This document shows positions 59,401 to 64,000 of a stretch of 64,000 bases of DNA, piece by piece. The DNA comes from Paraphoma chrysanthemicola (lineage: Eukaryota; Ascomycota; Dothideomycetes; Pleosporales; Phaeosphaeriaceae). Positions within the stretch are counted from its first letter, which is position 1. Every line of letters starts with the position of its first letter. The stretch spans positions 124,001 to 188,000 of the forward strand of contig JAGMWG010000022.1 of assembly GCA_020744225.1 (NCBI GenBank), written 5' to 3'. Both the position numbers and the translations under genes were made by a program. The notes below the pieces were generated by a model. That model saw nothing but the letters and a program-made list of their open reading frames with translations, was not told where the DNA came from and searched no databases.

Positions 59401-60138
59401 CGCAAAGGTCGTATGGGCAAAGGTCACATGTCCAGTAGATATGTAGGCCATCCTTTTCCTCGGTTCCACGTTCACAGTGGTCGCAAATAACGGGCTGGGC
59501 CGGCGGAAACTCTTCAAGCTCAGAGACAGCACTGAGGAGCAAGACCATGATTCCTTGGGCTCCAAGTAGACATATATTTTGCTGCAACACGTCCCGAACG
59601 GAGTCTTGGATCCTGTCATAGCCATCTATTATAAGATAACCTCGGTCTGACCGGCGGAGGATATCGGCCAACACCACGTATAAATCTGCGAGGTCTGTAC
59701 TAGATGATATGTCGACAGCTTCAATCTTGAAAGCTCCATCGCGGTTGACAAATCTGCTTAGATCAAGCGTGCGGTCGGGAGAAACCTGCAGCGAAGATTG
59801 CGCGTTGACTAAGGATGCCTCCTCATCGTGGACATGGATGAGCGCCACGGAATTAGCGCTTTGTTGGCGTAATCTCGTTGCAATTAGAGCTGCAAGAGTG
59901 GTCTTAAAGGAGGCGATTTTGTCAGTTACAATCCGCAACAACTTCGCGCCTTATGCAAAAGACTTGGATCAGACCGACTGACCTTGCCACTTCCTGGTCC
60001 TCCACTGATGTGCAACTGCCAATGCCGATGTCTTTGACTCCAGGCTTGAAATCGAGGGTCCTGCAAAATGTTTCGGAATATGCCCTCACGAATGTCGACC
60101 GGTAGTGCAAGCTTCGCTTCTTGCCTTCTGAAGTCCAT
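56452..60138 (-). CDS. NLR-like fusion: P-loop NTPase with nested ZZ finger plus C-terminal HET domain, about 1186 aa
   Basis: Three exons: 59983-60138, 57637-59902 and 56452-57590. Introns are 80 bp (GTCAGT..TTTAAG) and 46 bp (GTAAGT..TATAG). The first splice rebuilds the Walker A loop GGPGSGK/TTLAAL (about residues 46-58). The second rebuilds the HET motif RGWVFQ/ERMLSPR. In order: short N-terminus; P-loop NTPase of NACHT/STAND type with Walker B GYLIIDGYDR (~140-149); a ZZ-type zinc finger (CDHC..CDLCPYDLCDTC..HCHDNLH, ~192-235); a helical segment (LLAIIAVAAAGWMSVSSLEELL, ~339-361); CxxC pairs (CALC, CPIC); and the HET core (YVTISHSWG ~664, VRYIWIDSLCICQ). The tail carries FPSWSWASV. The ATG at 60138 follows an in-frame TGA at 60196. 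A cytosolic self/non-self sensor with a death-type effector domain is inferred. Confidence 0.85.
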
Positions 60139-60836
60139 GCTGCGTTCGAGTGACGAACTCGGGACGCTTGAAAAGTACCTTACAAGCTTGAGGACTCAAA
60201 GAGAGCGGATGCACTGCATATGCATTCCAGTGTCTACTTCCTTCCAGGGGGCGCTCTCCAGGACAATGAACGCAATTTCGTGGGCAATGCAGACCGGGCG
60301 CCCTCAAGCAAGCCACCAGGCTGAGGCGACACGTTTATGAACTACGCGGCTTACATTGAGCCAGGGTGAGACAAAGGCGTTCGGTCCCAAACCCGAGTGC
60401 GACAGGCGCAATATGAGGGTATCCTTCAGTTGCATGGGGGCCAAATCGCTATGATTGGTCTGTATGTTTTTTTGGCCCCAACGTTCGCGCCCTGTGGCGG
60501 ATCCACCGCTTTATCTCTGGCTACCTTGACGCCTTATTGCAACGGTACCTGTTTATCTAAACATATTCCTGGTAGGTATTCTGGGGCTGGAATTTTGGCC
60601 ATGTAAATGGGAGCACTTGTATCAGTAGCCGCTACTTGCCTGGTTGCCTTAGTATCACCATCCGCACCCAGCACCCAAAATCGGGCTGTGCGCACCTGTA
60701 CTACCGTAAGCCCCCTGAAGATGGACCCGAACATTTCGGACTACATAGAGCTACGGAGCTTGCTTCTTGGACCGCACGCGTCCCGTCACTCTCGTTACCT
60801 GCGGTTTGGTCGTTGAAGACCTCTAGAGTTGCAATT
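60139..60836. promoter_or_regulatory. Divergent region between the NTPase-HET gene and the S41 protease gene
   Basis: About 700 bp between outward-facing starts. The left part has a coding-looking minus-strand stretch in frame with the NTPase gene but cut off by a TGA (60196-60198). The rest shows nothing. Confidence 0.45.
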
Positions 60837-63692
60837 ATGTTACTTTTCACATTCGTTTTATTCGTCATTCATTGGGCACATTTTTGCTATGCTGCACCGA
60901 AACCGCTCTCCAAGGACCTCCAGAGGCGTCAGGATGCGACATCGTCTGACCTGCCATGCCTAAGTGTTATGTCTGCTGCAGCGCAAGGTGCGGAATCTTA
61001 CTTCATATGTTGCAGTAACCAGCTGATCTTTTGCAGGTGTTTATATCTTTGCAGCTTCCGAGGTCTTCGAATGCATCAGCAAAGTGCCTTTCCATGCGGC
61101 TGTCGCCTCTCGCTTTATTGACTACTACAACGACACATTACAATTTCAAAGCACACTGAATTACTTGAAGAGTCCTCCGGACGGATACCAACAGCCCCCA
61201 GTCGATGTCGAGCAAGAGCTCGAAGATATTCGGGCCAACATCAGCTCAGGGGCTTTCAAGAGCCAGTATGCCTTTGAGGCACAAGTACAGCGCCTTATTA
61301 GTCGCATCCATGACAACCACGTCACACTTGACGCAGGTATTCTGTCGCCTTTCAGGTTTGCCAGTCCTTACACACTTGTGTCGCTTTCTCCAGATGGCGT
61401 TCAAAACCCCAGGATTTACTTGAAGGAGGACTTGCTCGCGGCTGCCGAGGAAGGGTATACACCTCACCCAGTTGCGAAGATCAACAACGTAGAGGTCAAT
61501 GACTACTTGGGAAATCTGATAGCACTAAACTCCGACGGTTACGTCGAGCCACACGCTGACTGGAACGCATTCATGACCAGTCCCTACAATGATATACAAG
61601 GGTATCTCAGTGTTTTCCAACGTCTCCCGCTGTACCCAGGCAACGATCTCAGCTTTCAATTCGAGAACGATACATCTCTAGACACTATCTGGCTTGCAAT
61701 GTATGCAGAGACTTCACTCACGGGACCTTTGACTACTCCTGGAGACTTCTACAATTACTTCGTCCTGGGGTTGATACCTGCCGATTTCGACCCCGACGAC
61801 CCTGATGCGCCGGCATGGTGGCCTGCGGAGTACAACATCCCTGTTGAGGATGATGAAGTCGCATCCGTGGAGGAGCAAGGCTTTGACTGCTCGAGCTCTG
61901 CGGGTTTAGTTGTTAACTGGTGTAATGTTACGAACGGACAGGTTGGAGCGTTTCCCAATGACCCGGTAGTCGTGCAGAACGACTTCTCCATCACTGGGGC
62001 CGGTGCCATGTCGGGGTACATTTTCGACGACATATCTACTGGCATTCTCAGCATACCAAGCTTCTATCAAGATGGTCTCAGCGTGAAGTACTTCTTCAAT
62101 GCCATCGATGAATTCATCGGCAACGCGACGAGCAGGGGTACCAAGCGCGTGGTCATTGACCTTCAACAGAATAGTGGTGGCTTGGTTTTGCTCGCCATGA
62201 CGACATTTCAGCAATTCTTTCCTACCATGCCACCGTATACCGGGAGCCGCATCCGAAGCCATCGCTTTGCAGATATACTTGGTACTGCATACACGCAATG
62301 GTGGCAGTCGTTGGACCCGGACTCTTTTGAACATCAAGAAAATGCGGCATCAGAGTGGGTTGCTGTGAATCGAATCAATGCGGCAACAGGAAGAAAATTC
62401 GCGTCATGGTCAGAGTATTTCGGACCCGTCCTGGATCGCAACGACGCATTTTCTCAGAAGGTGAGCTGCGTATCTTGCACATATGCAACGACTGCTGACA
62501 CCTCACGAAGCAACTTTACAATCTGAGCGATGCAACTTTCGACTTTGATATGTTCGGATGGACGTACGAACCTTGGGTGAACTTAAGCTACGTTGTGACG
62601 CCTGGCAACTGGGCTCCCGAAGAGATCGTCTTGGTAAGTATCATTGACAGCTTGTAGTGCATTGACTGACTCCCTCCATAGCTAACAGACGGACTGTGCT
62701 CTTCCGCCTGCGCATTGTTTGTCGAACTCATGACAGAAGTGGCAGGCGTGCGAACAATAGCAGTAGGAGGCCGCCCAGAACACGGACCGATGCAAACAGC
62801 AAGTGGTAACCGCGGAGCCGCTGTGTACACGTCGAATCGCTTGGATTTTGACATCGACAACCTGAAAACGCTTGTCAACAACGAGACTGCCTTTGAACAG
62901 CTGCCTCATCGTGAGGACACCGGCATATTCACAAATTACGCTTCCATCAACCTTCGCGATCAAATGCGCCCTGACGACTTGATTCCATTACAATTTCGTT
63001 ACGAAGCAGCCGACTGTCGGTTGTATTACACTCCTAGAAACGTCTATAACATGAGTCAGCTGTGGAGGGATGCCGCCACAGCCACTTGGAACGACACGAC
63101 AATCTGCGTACGTGACTCGACAAACTATTCCGCACGCACAACCAAAGAACGCAAAAACCCACCAAAACCCACTGGTGGTGCAGCTACACACTACGACGTT
63201 CCAAACGGGCAATCAGAGAACCCGCTCGACGTCTCACTCAACACGAGCGTAGGTCTCCAGGATCGTAGAACACCAAACAACCTCAACAAATATGAGTCCT
63301 GCGTGGACAAAGCATGTGGCGTTACAACCGTCTGCGTAACAGTCGCAACATCATGTCTGGGCGTAAACGACGGTACACCGCTCAAGCTCTGTCTCGTAGG
63401 ATGCAACAACCTCCAAAGCGCTAATGGCGGCTGCAAGCCTCTCAACTCCAGACTCGCGCAATCCACTGCCCAGCAGCCCATTGCAAAAAGGGCGGCTGAC
63501 CCACAAAGGATTCCCGTTCCTGCCCCGAGGCCTGCGCCTGGCCCCGCAGGCAAGCCGTCTACGTCTCTGCCAAAAGGGTTCACTCTTCCCCCGAAGACGA
63601 AAAATCTTGGTGCAAATGTGTACAATGGGTACATTGAACCGGGCATTATAAAAACGTCGGAATATATCAGGAACACGGGGTGTCGGGTATGA
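60837..63692 (+). CDS. Secreted S41-family peptidase (CPAF/UstP-like), about 902 aa
   Basis: Four exons: 60837-60987, 61037-62460, 62511-62633 and 62682-63692. Introns are 48-50 bp (GTGCGG..TGCAG, GTGAGC..CGAAG, GTAAGT..CATAG). A signal peptide (LLFTFVLFVIHWAHFCYA) is followed by a Lys-Arg-type pro-site (LQRRQ). The fungal S41 layout is visible: VPFHAAVASRFIDYYNDTLQF, then a PDZ-like region (IYLKEDLLAAAEEG, VAKINNVEVNDYL). The protease core has KRVVIDLQQNSGGLVLLA and the nucleophile segment LTDGLCSSACALF. Many NxT/S sites suggest glycosylation. The C-terminus has an extra Cys-rich stretch (CVDKACGVTTVCVTVATSC) and a Pro-rich segment after a KR site. A further intron near 63108 (GTACGT) cannot be excluded. 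The family includes UstP of fungal RiPP clusters. Confidence 0.87.
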
Positions 63693-64000
63693 GACTTGCT
63701 GCTGATGTAGTGTGGAGTTGACGTCAGGTTTTAAAGGGAAATGATCAATAAATAGACTGTATAGAATAATACCTGCAAGCAACGTGATTCTATTCAATAA
63801 TTCTATTACTCGCGATGGAATGGAAGATCTCTTCACTCTTCATATTGAATACCATTCTATGCTCTGGCACTCACTTGCATCATTCTCAATAGTAACGAGC
63901 GTTTCATCGCCTGATTCGTCTCCTTCCAATCATTCTGCCATACTCACTCCCAGGCCCGTAGCCTAAGAATTAGATCCGACGTAAAGACGTCGTCTCAGAA
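63693..64000. other. Right edge, gene-free
   Basis: 308 bp of AT-rich DNA downstream of the protease gene. No coding sequence is supported. Confidence 0.5.

Overview
The window is nuclear DNA of a filamentous ascomycete (Pezizomycotina). The genes are eukaryotic and dense, with few short introns: about 46-54 bp in most cases, with GT..AG ends and CTAAC/CTGAC-like branch points. The gene set (NAD-GDH, allantoinase, CYP52-type P450, DUF3533/SNG1, HET-domain genes) is typically fungal. The overall flavour suits Dothideomycetes, but that rank is an inference made without any search.

Left arm, 0-14.8 kb: a fungal-specific unknown protein (-), VPS62 (-), an intron-containing tRNA-Tyr (-) divergent from a TFIIIC subunit gene (+), a two-exon unknown (+), a GNAT acetyltransferase (-) divergent from the RFT1 lipid-linked oligosaccharide flippase gene (+), then an RTG2/Ppx-like gene (+).

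Middle, 16-36.8 kb: mostly housekeeping and catabolic enzymes. These are NAD-glutamate dehydrogenase, a small basic protein, S-adenosylmethionine synthetase, GPN3 GTPase, an SNG1-like membrane protein, a GH20 beta-hexosaminidase, a CYP52-like P450 and allantoinase.

Right-middle, 39-52.6 kb: a DUF1917 protein divergent from DNA primase small subunit PRI1, which has MCB/SCB-like boxes just upstream and an apparent 1-base frameshift. Next come prohibitin-2, an L-type lectin cargo receptor, ubiquitin-eS31 fusion divergent from a Swi5/Ace2-like C2H2 factor, a small secreted six-cysteine protein, and a divergent kinase-like protein.

Right end, 53-64 kb: an accessory block. A HET-domain gene carries an in-frame TAG. 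Beside it is a large same-strand gene that joins a P-loop/NACHT-like NTPase, a ZZ zinc finger nested inside the NTPase, and a C-terminal HET domain. Divergent from that is a large secreted S41-family (UstP/CPAF-like) protease. This end holds the most unusual biology: a candidate NLR-like incompatibility or self/non-self protein of uncommon domain order.

Exon boundaries were derived by hand from reading frame, splice consensus and family motifs. They have not been checked against RNA or protein alignments.
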